NCBI RefSeq assembly: GCF_016919165.1
Contig: NZ_JAFFPS010000079.1
Coordinates: 1 to 23,216, forward strand
From: Leptospira chreensis
Lineage (GTDB): Bacteria > Spirochaetota > Leptospiria > Leptospirales > Leptospiraceae
Direction: 5' to 3'
Length of the DNA: 23,216 nucleotides
The first letter of the stretch is position 1; every line of letters starts with the position of its first letter. The position numbers and the translations under genes are program-made. Shown piece after piece: positions 8,400 through 18,447 of the stretch. A model generated the notes under the pieces. It was not told the origin of the DNA. It did no database searches and saw only the letters and a program-made list of their open reading frames with translations.

Positions 8400-10155
8400 T
8401 CCAACTTATGTTTTCCTTAATTTTAGGAACAAACGTTACAAAGACAAAATACAATCCCTTTCACAAAAACTAAGAAAAGTTTCTATTTTCCGATTTGTTA
8501 CTTTTGGTATTTTTACAACGGCCCTCTTCTTTTGTTATCTCAACCAAAGGTCTTGGAAAGAGTATTTATATTCCTTAATCATTTTAATTCCTTTTGTGTA
8601 TTTGGTGCAGTTGTATTCCAAACGGAAAACGCAGATCCAATTTGCAAAAAAAACGCAGAGTTTTATCCAGGAAGAAATCTACAGACTCAGTGGTGAATTT
8701 AAAAAAATAAAAACAAGGGAACTTTGGGAATATCCAGAAATTGTACGAAACCACCCGCTTTCCATTGATTTAGATCTTTGCACCAAACAAGGGTTTATCG
8801 GAATCTATGATACCACTATCACGGAAATTGGTTTCCAAACTTATCTAAAACGTTTTTTACAAGAACCCATTGAAGATCCAAATTTCCATTCCCATCCCAA
8901 TGAAATTGGAAAAATTCTAAAGAAACATTCTTATACTCGTGGTTACCATCTCTTGCGAAAGTTTTTAGTTCCCGATGCGGAAACCAATGAAAAGTTTCCT
9001 TTGCCCCCGGTGAACCCAGAAGATTTCTTTTGGAAAAAAAGAAAGTTCCTAAAGGTTTTGTTTCCGATCTGGGGGACCATCACTCCGATTTATCTCGTGG
9101 TTGGATTGTTATTTGATCTGCCACTCATTCCCTTACTCCTTCTCATCAATGGTATTTTGTTTTTTAGTTACAGAAGTGATTCTTTAAAACAATGGAAAGA
9201 AATTAAAGCTTTGTCTACTGGTGCCGGTAGATTTCAGAAAACCTTTCTTTATTTAACCAAAGATCGAAAATCCACCAAACAAATGCTTGGTCATATAACT
9301 TCATTGGGAGATTCTTCCGAGTTACTCATCTCTCCCCTACCTCATTTCATTCTCAATGTTTTATGTTTATGGGACCTTTGGAAAATCAAATCCCTCGGGA
9401 AATGGAAACAGAGGTTTGGAAATCTTTGGAATGAACTAGAAATTCAAATATTGAAAACAGATGCGGAACTCCCCTTTGTAAATTTTGGATTTTTGTTTCC
9501 GGAAGGTAACTTTGCCATCCCATCGACTTCGGGGACTTTGAGTGCGACAAGTTTGGTCCATCCTCTACTTCCCAAACAAAGCCGTGTGTTTAACCCACTC
9601 ACCAAAATGTTACCTGGGGATTTAATGATTGTAACTGGGTCCAATATGAGTGGAAAAACAACTTATCTTAGATCCATCGCCATGTCATTGTTACTTGCCG
9701 GTGCCGGTGCCCCTGTTCTTGGTTCGGAGTTTGAGTTTCCTGAATTTCAAATCCATACACTGATTCGGTCACAAGATTCTATGGAAGATGGAGTTTCCTT
9801 TTTTTATTCTGAGGTGAGGCGATTGTCTTCCATCATTCGTACCGCAGACCATTCCAAACAAGTTCCCGTTTTGTTTTTGGATGAAATTCTCAAAGGAACG
9901 AATTCCAAAGAACGTTACATTGCCACTAGAGAGATTCTCTCTGTCCTACGGGAAAAACAAACCATTGTATTTTTAACAACTCATGATTTGAAACTAGCAG
10001 AGATTCCTTGGGCCAAACGATTCCACTTCACCGAACTGGAAGTAGATGGACAAATGGATTTTGATTACAAAATTCGAGAGGGGGTTTCTGGTTCCACAAA
10101 TGCACTAAAGATTCTAAAAAAAGAAGGAATCCCAATTCGAAACGAAGCGGAGTGA
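8335..10155 (+). CDS. MutS-family ATPase with N-terminal membrane segments, intact copy
   Basis: A 606-aa protein with the MutS ATPase core at its C-terminal end: Walker [10 protein letters not shown] at 435-443, Walker B LFLDE with Asp516-Glu517, and the TTHD switch with His550. It lacks the mismatch-recognition N-terminal domain of true MutS. Instead it has a hydrophobic pair at about 51-69 and 77-93 and another hydrophobic stretch near 238-280, so it is probably membrane bound. MutS-related proteins of about 600 aa with this layout are known, but their function is unclear; I would not call it a mismatch-repair protein. GTG start at 8335, supported by AGGAAG 8 nt upstream; no ATG is available nearby. 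Codons 139-171 are rewritten in the mirror copy. Confidence 0.85.
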   Translation: MYSTQRFLAGKKKITNDPFSTNPTYVFLNFRNKRYKDKIQSLSQKLRKVSIFRFVTFGIFTTALFFCYLNQRSWKEYLYSLIILIPFVYLVQLYSKRKTQIQFAKKTQSFIQEEIYRLSGEFKKIKTRELWEYPEIVRNHPLSIDLDLCTKQGFIGIYDTTITEIGFQTYLKRFLQEPIEDPNFHSHPNEIGKILKKHSYTRGYHLLRKFLVPDAETNEKFPLPPVNPEDFFWKKRKFLKVLFPIWGTITPIYLVVGLLFDLPLIPLLLLINGILFFSYRSDSLKQWKEIKALSTGAGRFQKTFLYLTKDRKSTKQMLGHITSLGDSSELLISPLPHFILNVLCLWDLWKIKSLGKWKQRFGNLWNELEIQILKTDAELPFVNFGFLFPEGNFAIPSTSGTLSATSLVHPLLPKQSRVFNPLTKMLPGDLMIVTGSNMSGKTTYLRSIAMSLLLAGAGAPVLGSEFEFPEFQIHTLIRSQDSMEDGVSFFYSEVRRLSSIIRTADHSKQVPVLFLDEILKGTNSKERYIATREILSVLREKQTIVFLTTHDLKLAEIPWAKRFHFTELEVDGQMDFDYKIREGVSGSTNALKILKKEGIPIRNEAE

Positions 10156-10217
10156 GATGTTTTTAATATCCAAGTCATTCAAAATATAATGTAAGGGTTG
10201 GTTAATCTCATAAAACC

Positions 10218-10245
10218 CAACAAATCACTTGTTGATTTTATTTTT
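10218..10245 (+). terminator. Bidirectional terminator between convergent genes
   Basis: CAACAA-ATCAC-TTGTTG is followed by ATTTTATTTTT on the + strand, a short AT-rich hairpin with a T-rich tail after the MutS-like gene. On the - strand the same hairpin is followed by GGTTTTAT, serving the AsmA-like gene. The stem is weak (6 bp) but well placed. Confidence 0.5.
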
Positions 10246-11405
10246 CCTTTCCTTCCTCTTCTCCACCAAACAATGATTTCAACCCATTCCACCCTTTTTG
10301 AACACCACCTGTTACATTATCCACAGCTTTATTTACATAGTCTGACATAGCGGATCCTGCGATCCCACCAACAGCAGCACCAGCGGGACTTGCAAGAAAG
10401 ATGGTACCAGCGTAGACGGAACCAAGCCAAATGGGATCAATGAATGGGGCCGAAACTCCATACGTTCCTCTATAGATGATGGGGAGTTTTAAAGCCCTAC
10501 CGGCTACACCAGGAAAACCAATGGTAAATCTCATATCGATATTTTTATTGAATCCGATTTTACCACCACCAGAGCCCGCAATCCCATCTGCTTTTAATGC
10601 TAAGTTTTTGACTTCAATGGTATCTTTTGCATAGAAAAAATCAAACTTTAGTTCGTTATACGGTGTGGCGCGACTGAAATCTATTTTTTTTAAATTGATG
10701 ACACTACCAATCGAACTAATTGGTTTTAAAATATTTGTGTAACTTAACAATTCACCATTCTTAGCATTGATGTTCCCAGTAACCTGTAAATTGTTAATGA
10801 GTCCATCTTCTGTATCAGCGGGTGATGATAAAAGAAATTCAGAATCTAACTTACCTGTGATTGGTGAAATATTAAATAAATCGGCAAGGATGGGGGCCAC
10901 TCCCAAATTTTTGATATTCCCTTTGATTTCAAGATTGGGATTTGTGCCAAAAAGATAATGTCCAGTTCCTGCTGCAATTCCTTCATAAGCTTTTAATTCA
11001 TATTTAGTAATATTAATTTTTCGTTTTGCATAATGAATATTTAATTTAAGTGAGTCTGCATGAAAATCGCCTGCATTCAAATTTCTAAAATTAAAATTTA
11101 AATATACATTCATCCGATTTACATAACCGGTACTGGGGATATTTCTTGTAAGGATTGATTTTTCTAAATCAGGATCTACCCAAATTTTAATGACTTTGAT
11201 GATACTCGGAACATCTAAATAATCCGAAGTTCCTTCAAAGGAAATTGTTGGAGATAAAGGTGGTTTTAAAAAGTTAACAAACCCGGAACCATTTAGTTTA
11301 GATTTTCCCTTCCAATCTACGATGATATCTGCAAATGATATTTTTGATTCGCGGATATCATAGTTCATTATAGTTGATGCATAACCGTCAGCGAATGTTT
11401 TGCCA
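10238..11405 (-). pseudogene. AsmA-like gene, 3' portion only, truncated at the inversion junction
   Basis: The C-terminal 389 codons (from GKTFADGYAST to the stop) match the right-arm copy exactly, but the sequence upstream of codon GKT is replaced by antisense spacer DNA. The frame happens to stay open for 33 more codons, with an apparent start at 11506 (MESGFPKIQFD), but those residues are the reverse strand of the native gene and not a real N-terminus. Domain content is described under the right-arm copy. A stable functional product is unlikely. Confidence 0.8.
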
Positions 11406-11811
11406 ACTTTGTAAACCAAATCGAAATCAAAAATATCACAATCCTTTTTGAAGATAAATTGTATTCTCGAAATATCAAATTGTATCTTTGGGAAACCACT
11501 TTCCAACTAGATCGTGATTTAAGAGATTTGGACATTTACATTTATGGAAAGTTAAACGACGAACCTATATCTCTTAGTACCAATCTTTTGTTTGTTACGG
11601 ATCAGATGACCTATGAATCCACAAGGTTTGAAGGGGACTTTGCATTTCAAAATTTAAAAGGAACAGATCTTCACGATATACTCATCATCTTTACGTATGG
11701 TGATTTACGATTTGCAAGGACTACGGGAAATATACCCTTTTACAAACGAGACGAAGCTAAAATTTATGCGATTGCGGATCGAATTCACATTCGAGATTTA
11801 GCTCTAAAAGA
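11406..11811. other. Unique spacer between the arms, coding for AsmA-like protein
   Basis: These 406 bp are the only sequence not repeated. Read on the + strand they are open throughout in the frame of the AsmA-like gene of the right arm. The translation looks like natural protein (for example NITILFEDKLYSRNIKLYLW), so spacer and right arm were originally contiguous. On the - strand the same bases give low-plausibility antisense residues. The last paired bases are 11405/11812. After one mismatch (11406/11811) four more bases pair (11407-11410 with 11807-11810), a small microhomology at the turn-around point. Confidence 0.95.
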
Positions 11812-12979
11812 TGGCAAAACATTCGCTGACGGTTATGCATCAACTATAATGAACTATGATATCCGCGAATCAAAAATATCATTTGCAGATATCATCGTAG
11901 ATTGGAAGGGAAAATCTAAACTAAATGGTTCCGGGTTTGTTAACTTTTTAAAACCACCTTTATCTCCAACAATTTCCTTTGAAGGAACTTCGGATTATTT
12001 AGATGTTCCGAGTATCATCAAAGTCATTAAAATTTGGGTAGATCCTGATTTAGAAAAATCAATCCTTACAAGAAATATCCCCAGTACCGGTTATGTAAAT
12101 CGGATGAATGTATATTTAAATTTTAATTTTAGAAATTTGAATGCAGGCGATTTTCATGCAGACTCACTTAAATTAAATATTCATTATGCAAAACGAAAAA
12201 TTAATATTACTAAATATGAATTAAAAGCTTATGAAGGAATTGCAGCAGGAACTGGACATTATCTTTTTGGCACAAATCCCAATCTTGAAATCAAAGGGAA
12301 TATCAAAAATTTGGGAGTGGCCCCCATCCTTGCCGATTTATTTAATATTTCACCAATCACAGGTAAGTTAGATTCTGAATTTCTTTTATCATCACCCGCT
12401 GATACAGAAGATGGACTCATTAACAATTTACAGGTTACTGGGAACATCAATGCTAAGAATGGTGAATTGTTAAGTTACACAAATATTTTAAAACCAATTA
12501 GTTCGATTGGTAGTGTCATCAATTTAAAAAAAATAGATTTCAGTCGCGCCACACCGTATAACGAACTAAAGTTTGATTTTTTCTATGCAAAAGATACCAT
12601 TGAAGTCAAAAACTTAGCATTAAAAGCAGATGGGATTGCGGGCTCTGGTGGTGGTAAAATCGGATTCAATAAAAATATCGATATGAGATTTACCATTGGT
12701 TTTCCTGGTGTAGCCGGTAGGGCTTTAAAACTCCCCATCATCTATAGAGGAACGTATGGAGTTTCGGCCCCCTTCATTGATCCCATTTGGCTTGGTTCCG
12801 TCTACGCTGGTACCATCTTTCTTGCAAGTCCCGCTGGTGCTGCTGTTGGTGGGATCGCAGGATCCGCTATGTCAGACTATGTAAATAAAGCTGTGGATAA
12901 TGTAACAGGTGGTGTTCAAAAAGGGTGGAATGGGTTGAAATCATTGTTTGGTGGAGAAGAGGAAGGAAAGGAAAAATAA
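11408..12979 (+). CDS. AsmA-like outer-membrane biogenesis protein, N-terminus missing
   Basis: The frame is open across the spacer into the right arm (524 codons including the stop) and has no natural start: the first native codons are at the junction. A TTG at 11459 can be read as a start, but the protein-like sequence continues upstream of it. Long beta-rich repetitive region, then an AsmA C-terminal-like part with INNLQVTGNINAKNGEL, VKNLALKADGIAGSGGGKIGF and the IIYRGTYGVSAPFIDPIW motif. It ends in a Gly/Ala-rich hydrophobic segment and an acidic/Lys tail. AsmA/TamB-type proteins span the periplasm and are linked to lipid transport and envelope assembly. The absent 5' part should hold the N-terminal membrane anchor. 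Confidence 0.75.
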   Translation, partial: FVNQIEIKNITILFEDKLYSRNIKLYLWETTFQLDRDLRDLDIYIYGKLNDEPISLSTNLLFVTDQMTYESTRFEGDFAFQNLKGTDLHDILIIFTYGDLRFARTTGNIPFYKRDEAKIYAIADRIHIRDLALKDGKTFADGYASTIMNYDIRESKISFADIIVDWKGKSKLNGSGFVNFLKPPLSPTISFEGTSDYLDVPSIIKVIKIWVDPDLEKSILTRNIPSTGYVNRMNVYLNFNFRNLNAGDFHADSLKLNIHYAKRKINITKYELKAYEGIAAGTGHYLFGTNPNLEIKGNIKNLGVAPILADLFNISPITGKLDSEFLLSSPADTEDGLINNLQVTGNINAKNGELLSYTNILKPISSIGSVINLKKIDFSRATPYNELKFDFFYAKDTIEVKNLALKADGIAGSGGGKIGFNKNIDMRFTIGFPGVAGRALKLPIIYRGTYGVSAPFIDPIWLGSVYAGTIFLASPAGAAVGGIAGSAMSDYVNKAVDNVTGGVQKGWNGLKSLFGGEEEGKEK

Positions 12980-12982
12980 AAT

Positions 12983-13007
12983 CAACAAGTGATTTGTTGG
13001 GTTTTAT
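12983..13007 (+). terminator. Terminator after the AsmA-like gene (mirror copy)
   Basis: CAACAAGTGATTTGTTG forms a 6-bp stem with a 5-nt loop, followed by GGTTTTAT, directly after the AsmA-like stop codon. On the - strand it also serves the MutS-like copy. Confidence 0.5.
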
Positions 13008-13061
13008 GAGATTAACCAACCCTTACATTATATTTTGAATGACTTGGATATTAAAAACATC

Positions 13062-14882
13062 TCACTCCGCTTCGTTTCGAATTGGGATTCCTTCTTTTTT
13101 TAGAATCTTTAGTGCATTTGTGGAACCAGAAACCCCCTCTCGAATTTTGTAATCAAAATCCATTTGTCCATCTACTTCCAGTTCGGTGAAGTGGAATCGT
13201 TTGGCCCAAGGAATCTCTGCTAGTTTCAAATCATGAGTTGTTAAAAATACAATGGTTTGTTTTTCCCGTAGGACAGAGAGAATCTCTCTAGTGGCAATGT
13301 AACGTTCTTTGGAATTCGTTCCTTTGAGAATTTCATCCAAAAACAAAACGGGAACTTGTTTGGAATGGTCTGCGGTACGAATGATGGAAGACAATCGCCT
13401 CACCTCAGAATAAAAAAAGGAAACTCCATCTTCCATAGAATCTTGTGACCGAATCAGTGTATGGATTTGAAATTCAGGAAACTCAAACTCCGAACCAAGA
13501 ACAGGGGCACCGGCACCGGCAAGTAACAATGACATGGCGATGGATCTAAGATAAGTTGTTTTTCCACTCATATTGGACCCAGTTACAATCATTAAATCCC
13601 CAGGTAACATTTTGGTGAGTGGGTTAAACACACGGCTTTGTTTGGGAAGTAGAGGATGGACCAAACTTGTCGCACTCAAAGTCCCCGAAGTCGATGGGAT
13701 GGCAAAGTTACCTTCCGGAAACAAAAATCCAAAATTTACAAAGGGGAGTTCCGCATCTGTTTTCAATATTTGAATTTCTAGTTCATTCCAAAGATTTCCA
13801 AACCTCTGTTTCCATTTCCCGAGGGATTTGATTTTCCAAAGGTCCCATAAACATAAAACATTGAGAATGAAATGAGGTAGGGGAGAGATGAGTAACTCGG
13901 AAGAATCTCCCAATGAAGTTATATGACCAAGCATTTGTTTGGTGGATTTTCGATCTTTGGTTAAATAAAGAAAGGTTTTCTGAAATCTACCGGCACCAGT
14001 AGACAAAGCTTTAATTTCTTTCCATTGTTTTAAAGAATCACTTCTGTAACTAAAAAACAAAATACCATTGATGAGAAGGAGTAAGGGAATGAGTGGCAGA
14101 TCAAATAACAATCCAACCACGAGATAAATCGGAGTGATGGTCCCCCAGATCGGAAACAAAACCTTTAGGAACTTTCTTTTTTTCCAAAAGAAATCTTCTG
14201 GGTTCACCGGGGGCAAAGGAAACTTTTCATTGGTTTCCGCATCGGGAACTAAAAACTTTCGCAAGAGATGGTAACCACGAGTATAAGAATGTTTCTTTAG
14301 AATTTTTCCAATTTCATTGGGATGGGAATGGAAATTTGGATCTTCAATGGGTTCTTGTAAAAAACGTTTTACATAACTTTGGAAAAAAAATTCAGTGATA
14401 GACGTATAATAGATTCCGATAAACCCATATTTTCAGCAAAGATCAAAATAAATGGAAATCGGGTGGATTCGTACAATTTCTGGATATTCCCAAAGTTCCC
14501 TTGTTTTTATTTTTTTAAATTCACCACTGAGTCTGTAGATTTCTTCCTGGATAAAACTCTGCGTTTTTTTTGCAAATTGGATCTGCGTTTTCCGTTTGGA
14601 ATACAACTGCACCAAATACACAAAAGGAATTAAAATGATTAAGGAATATAAATACTCTTTCCAAGACCTTTGGTTGAGATAACAAAAGAAGAGGGCCGTT
14701 GTAAAAATACCAAAAGTAACAAATCGGAAAATAGAAACTTTTCTTAGTTTTTGTGAAAGGGATTGTATTTTGTCTTTGTAACGTTTGTTCCTAAAATTAA
14801 GGAAAACATAAGTTGGATTAGTGGAAAAGGGGTCGTTCGTAATTTTCTTCTTCCCTGCGAGAAATCTCTGTGTCGAGTACAC
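13062..14882 (-). pseudogene. MutS-family ATPase, right-arm copy broken by a premature stop
   Basis: The mirror image of 8335-10155, identical except for 18 substitutions at 14372-14467. Codon 150 changes from ACC (Thr) to TGA, ending the product at 149 residues, just after the membrane segments and before the ATPase core. Other changes include Asn139 to Ile, Asp145 and Asp158 to Tyr, Gly166 to Phe and Leu171 to Val. The downstream in-frame part (13062-14264) can be read from an internal ATG, but that is unlikely to be a natural start. If the patch is a consensus error this copy is intact. Confidence 0.85.
14372..14467 (-). other. Substitution patch, 18 changes in 96 bp against the left arm
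   Basis: Compared with 8750-8845, the differences in the gene's sense strand are A to T (6), G to T (5), C to G (4), C to A (2) and C to T (1). There is no indel. By codon position they fall 9/4/5 (first/second/third). This is unlike divergence under purifying selection, which favours third positions. Flanking sequence is identical on both sides for kilobases. Confidence 0.95.
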
Positions 14883-15048
14883 GAATGAGACTTCCTAAGT
14901 CATTTAATCTCCATTTGTCGATCAGACGGCCTCTTTCTCGACCGGAAAATTTATTCAAATACAGGGTGCCAAATAGGTCTTCCCCGTACTCATATGCAAC
15001 GAAACGCCCGTTTCGTCTGCCAGTTGAATTTTCCAATCGAATCGTCAT
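14818..15048 (-). CDS. Unknown 76-aa protein, mirror copy
   Basis: Identical to the product of 8169-8399. Its 3' end overlaps the start of the broken MutS-like copy by 65 bp. No feature distinguishes it from the left-arm gene. Confidence 0.6.
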   Translation of the reverse strand: MTIRLENSTGRRNGRFVAYEYGEDLFGTLYLNKFSGRERGRLIDKWRLNDLGSLIRVLDTEISRREEENYERPLFH

Positions 15049-15085
15049 GAACGAATACCAATAACCAGATAAAAAAAAATAGTAC

Positions 15086-15103
15086 AAGCAAAATTTTTTG
15101 CTT
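15086..15103. promoter_or_regulatory. 18-bp palindrome, mirror copy
   Basis: The same AAGCAAAA-AA-TTTTGCTT dyad (its centre reads TT on this strand) between the two divergent small genes of the right arm. Confidence 0.35.
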
Positions 15104-15213
15104 CAGGATATTCATTTTCCGGCGATACATATATTGGGGAAAGGCTACTTACCACGGATGGTTGGGAACCTTAAAAACAAATACCCCGGAAACCGGAAAG
15201 CACGGAGGCTTGT

Positions 15214-15426
15214 ATGGATTTCTATCCCGATATGAATTTGGAGTTTAAAAGCTCCTTTGTGAAGACCAACCAGTTTTTAGCCAACACACAAGACGAAAGC
15301 CTGCTCCCACAAATGGGACTTGCGGCAGGTAACCTACTCAATCTCTCCCAAATGACCAAACTCCGCGAGATTCGCGAACGCCATTTGAAAAAAGGACACC
15401 AGCGCGAAGGGTTCCACTGGGACTAA
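15214..15426 (+). CDS. Unknown 70-aa protein, mirror copy
   Basis: Identical to the product of 7791-8003. The GGAGG at 15204-15208 supports the ATG. Stop followed by the promoter of the acyl-CoA ligase. Confidence 0.7.
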   Translation: MDFYPDMNLEFKSSFVKTNQFLANTQDESLLPQMGLAAGNLLNLSQMTKLREIRERHLKKGHQREGFHWD

Positions 15427-15441
15427 ATGCCTAAATTTCTC

Positions 15442-15472
15442 TTGACCATCTGAAAGTAGGGTCTATTATAAA
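15442..15472 (+). promoter_or_regulatory. Sigma70-like promoter, mirror copy
   Basis: TTGACC at 15442-15447, 16-nt spacer, TATTAT at 15464-15469 within TATTATAAA. The ligase start codon is at 15495. Confidence 0.6.
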
Positions 15473-15494
15473 GACCGCTTTTAGATGGAGAGAT

Positions 15495-17543
15495 ATGGCA
15501 AATAACCTAGCAGACGTTTATAAGGAATCCGCAGAAAAATTCGGTCCAAGACCCGCATTCTGGTATAAGAATGCCGAAAAGGATTACCAAGCCCTCACTT
15601 ACAAAGAACTCTACGAAGACGGACTCGCATTGGCGGAAGCCCTCATTGATTTAGGAGTTAAGGCCAGAGAACACGTAGGTGTTTTGGCTGATAACCGTAT
15701 GGAATGGATCATCGCCGATTGTGCGGTGTTAACTGCAGGTGCTGCCAATGTTCCACGAGGCTCTGACATTACAGATTCGGAAATTGTTTATATTTTGAAT
15801 CATTCTGAAGCGAAAGTTGTTTTCTTAGAAAACGACAAAGTTTACGAAAAATACAAAAACAACAAATCTCAGGTGAAGTCGGTAAAAACCGTCATCATCA
15901 TGGACAAAGACACCAAACTCAAGTCAGGTGCCGGAATCCTACATTTTTATGATCTCCTTGAAAAAGGGAGAGAGATGCGTGCGAAAGGAAAACGGGAAAC
16001 AGAGAAACGAATCTCTGGAATCAAACCGGACGATTTGTACACACTCATTTACACTTCTGGAACTACGGGAATGCCAAAGGGTGTTATGCTCATGCATTCC
16101 AATATGATCCATCAAATGCATTATGTAGTTCCTCGTGTTGCCAAAGTAACACCTGACGATCGTATGTTGTCCATCCTTCCTGTTTGGCATATCTTTGAAC
16201 GTGTTGTTGAATACTTTGCTATCATCAACGGTGGTTCTACTTATTATACAAAAGTTACAGAACTTCGTAACGACATCCAAAAAGCAAGACCTACGTTTAT
16301 GGCTTCCGCTCCTCGTGTTTGGGAAAGTATTTACAACGGGATTTACACACGAATTAACGATCCAAAACAAACGCCTCCTGTTAGAAGGTTTTTGTTCAAA
16401 GTAGCTTACTTCTTTTCCAAACATTACCACGCAGCGATTCGTTTTTTGAAAGGTTGGGAAGTGGATTACGAAGGAAGAAACATTCTACAATCTTTAGTAT
16501 TGGCAGTTGTCTCCATCGTGAAACTTTTGTTAACTGGCCCATATACAGTTACCATCATTGCTATTTTGACGGCGTTGTTTGGTCTACCAGAGGACAGCGC
16601 TTTCAAAACTCCACTCTACGTAATTGCTGGATTTGGAGCGATTTTTAACGCCTTCACCCTAGACCGTGTTGTACTTTCCAAAATCCGCCAAGCGACAGGG
16701 GGACATTTACGTGCCACTCTTTCCGGTGGTGGGGCTCTTCAAAAACATGTGGATGCTTTCTTTATGGATATCGGGATTACGGTTTTGGAAGGTTATGGAA
16801 TGACAGAAACTGGCCCCGTGATTTCTGCTCGAACTTTCGACAGACCGGTGATGGGATCTGTGGGTGATATTGTTCCCCTCAGCCAAGTCCAACTTCGCGA
16901 TGATGCGGGTAACGTACTTTGCCATATTGACGACAAACGAAATATCATTTTTGGTAAGTTAGGTGTTAAAGGTGTGGTTCATATCAAAGGACCTCAGGTA
17001 ATGAAAGGATATTACAAAAATCCAGAAACTACCAAAAAAACCATCGTAGACAATTGGTTAAATACCGGTGACATCGGTATGATTAACTTCAAAAAAACAC
17101 TGACTCTCACAGGTCGTGCGAAGGACACCATTGTTCTCCTAGGTGGAGAAAACGTAGAACCGGTTCCAATCGAAAACAAAATTGATGAATCAACTTACAT
17201 CAAACAGTCGATGATTGTGGGACAAGATCAAAAAGTTTTAGGTGCTATCATTGTTCCCGATTTCGATGCTTTGATTCCTTGGGCAGAGGAAAACGGAATC
17301 ACTGAAAAGAGTCATGATAAACTCATCGCCAATCCTAAGATTGTTGATTTTTACAAAAAGGAAGTTCGTAATTTTAACAGTGTTAAAACCGGATTCAAAA
17401 ACTTCGAACAGGTTCAGTATGTAACACTCATCACGAAACCATTTGAAGTGGGTGATGAACTAACAAACCTAATGAAGATGAAACGGCACGTGATTACGGA
17501 AAAATACAAAGACAGAATTTTGGAACTCTACAAAAACAGTTAA
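15495..17543 (+). CDS. Long-chain fatty acid-CoA ligase, mirror copy
   Basis: The 682-aa product is identical to that of 5674-7722, with all AMP-binding motifs intact. With the following crotonase-like gene it keeps the complete two-gene unit, so if the duplication is real the cell has a double dose of this pair. Confidence 0.93.
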   Translation: MANNLADVYKESAEKFGPRPAFWYKNAEKDYQALTYKELYEDGLALAEALIDLGVKAREHVGVLADNRMEWIIADCAVLTAGAANVPRGSDITDSEIVYILNHSEAKVVFLENDKVYEKYKNNKSQVKSVKTVIIMDKDTKLKSGAGILHFYDLLEKGREMRAKGKRETEKRISGIKPDDLYTLIYTSGTTGMPKGVMLMHSNMIHQMHYVVPRVAKVTPDDRMLSILPVWHIFERVVEYFAIINGGSTYYTKVTELRNDIQKARPTFMASAPRVWESIYNGIYTRINDPKQTPPVRRFLFKVAYFFSKHYHAAIRFLKGWEVDYEGRNILQSLVLAVVSIVKLLLTGPYTVTIIAILTALFGLPEDSAFKTPLYVIAGFGAIFNAFTLDRVVLSKIRQATGGHLRATLSGGGALQKHVDAFFMDIGITVLEGYGMTETGPVISARTFDRPVMGSVGDIVPLSQVQLRDDAGNVLCHIDDKRNIIFGKLGVKGVVHIKGPQVMKGYYKNPETTKKTIVDNWLNTGDIGMINFKKTLTLTGRAKDTIVLLGGENVEPVPIENKIDESTYIKQSMIVGQDQKVLGAIIVPDFDALIPWAEENGITEKSHDKLIANPKIVDFYKKEVRNFNSVKTGFKNFEQVQYVTLITKPFEVGDELTNLMKMKRHVITEKYKDRILELYKNS

Positions 17544-17544
17544 T

Positions 17545-18321
17545 ATGACTCCATTTGCAGAGATTTTTCATGGAGACCGCATCTTGGAAATCAAGATGCA
17601 GTCAAATGAAAAGAACACTTTTGATTACGAAGCTTTCGTATTATTCGAACAAATCTTAAACAAACACGCAAACAATCCATCTTTGCGTGTTTTGCTTTTT
17701 ACTTCCGCACAAACTCAGTTTTTTTCCAACGGGATCGAACCCACTCTTATGTATGGAAAAACAGAATCAGATGTGCGAAGGTCCGTGGAACAATTATTAA
17801 GAACCGCACAAACCTATTTCCATTTTCCCGTTCCTACCATTGCCGTGATCAACGGACATTGTATGGCAGCAGGAGCTGTCTTCGCTCTTTTTTCTGACTA
17901 CCGTTATATGGTGGACAAAGGAGGAAGGATTGGATTCTCCGAAGCCATCGTAGGTCTAAATTTCCCTTCGATTCCAACCATTGTCTTACAAGATTTGGTA
18001 GGTGTCAAAGTGGCTCGTGATCTCTTGTACACAGGCAAACAAATCAAAGGTCCAGAAGCAAAAGAAATTGGTCTTGTGGATGAGTTGTTTGGCGCCGAGG
18101 CATTGTTTGGTGAATCCATGAAATTTGCTGAATCCCTTGCTAAGTTGACAAGTAACTCCAGTCGTGGAATGAAAACAGCCTTGCGAGAACCGTATCGCAA
18201 TCGAATGGAATCTTTATTCAAGATTGATGCTGATCTTTTTACAAAAGTCATTTTGTCAGAGGACGGCCAAGAAGGTTTTCATTCCCTCATTGAGAAACGA
18301 AGACCTAAGTTCGTAACTTGA
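17545..18321 (+). CDS. Enoyl-CoA hydratase/isomerase family protein, mirror copy
   Basis: The 258-aa product is identical to that of 4896-5672. It starts 1 nt after the ligase stop. Confidence 0.85.
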   Translation: MTPFAEIFHGDRILEIKMQSNEKNTFDYEAFVLFEQILNKHANNPSLRVLLFTSAQTQFFSNGIEPTLMYGKTESDVRRSVEQLLRTAQTYFHFPVPTIAVINGHCMAAGAVFALFSDYRYMVDKGGRIGFSEAIVGLNFPSIPTIVLQDLVGVKVARDLLYTGKQIKGPEAKEIGLVDELFGAEALFGESMKFAESLAKLTSNSSRGMKTALREPYRNRMESLFKIDADLFTKVILSEDGQEGFHSLIEKRRPKFVT

Positions 18322-18330
18322 ATTTAGGTC
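18302..18330 (+). terminator. Stem-loop at the end of the crotonase-like gene, mirror copy
   Basis: GACCTAAGTTC (18302-18312) pairs with GAATTTAGGTC (18320-18330), with one G-T mismatch position. The following CAATTTGCC gives only a weak T-tract. Confidence 0.35.
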
Positions 18331-18369
18331 CAATTTGCCTGATTCTTTCTACATTTTGAGTAAAATTCT

Positions 18370-18394
18370 GATTTAGGATGGTCTATCCTAAATC
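18370..18394 (+). promoter_or_regulatory. Perfect palindrome upstream of the CMD/arsS group, mirror copy
   Basis: GATTTAGGAT (18370-18379), 5-nt centre, ATCCTAAATC (18385-18394), 53 bp before the CMD-like ATG. Confidence 0.5.
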
Positions 18395-18447
18395 TCCGCC
18401 ATTGACTCCATAGTCACTTTAAAAAGTCTAATACTAAGGAGTCGTTT

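Larger units (their letters stand above)
1..11405. repeat. Left arm of an 11,405-bp inverted repeat
   Basis: Each base i pairs with base 23217-i on the opposite strand. I confirmed this at the window edges, at every gene boundary and by the identity of the translated products. The only mismatches found are at 838-857 (4 sites) and 8750-8845 (18 sites). There are no insertions or deletions, because the register stays constant over the whole arm. The arm reaches base 1, so its true outer limit lies outside the window. This arm has intact gpsA and MutS-like genes, but its AsmA-like gene is cut off at the inner junction. Confidence 0.98.

Noticed and set aside
11396..11820. Hairpin telomere or head-to-head dimer of a linear replicon, as in Borrelia
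   Set aside because: Telomere-derived junctions are perfect palindromes without a unique 406-bp coding spacer, and the junction lies inside a gene.
14372..14467. Diversity-generating retroelement target
   Set aside because: Changes hit A, C and G alike rather than only adenines, the site is not at a gene's 3' end, and no reverse transcriptase or template repeat is present.
13062..14882. Right-arm MutS-like gene as a diverged paralogue or two separate genes
   Set aside because: Outside the 96-bp patch the copy is identical. Changes are not biased to third codon positions and a single in-frame stop splits it, so it is one broken copy.
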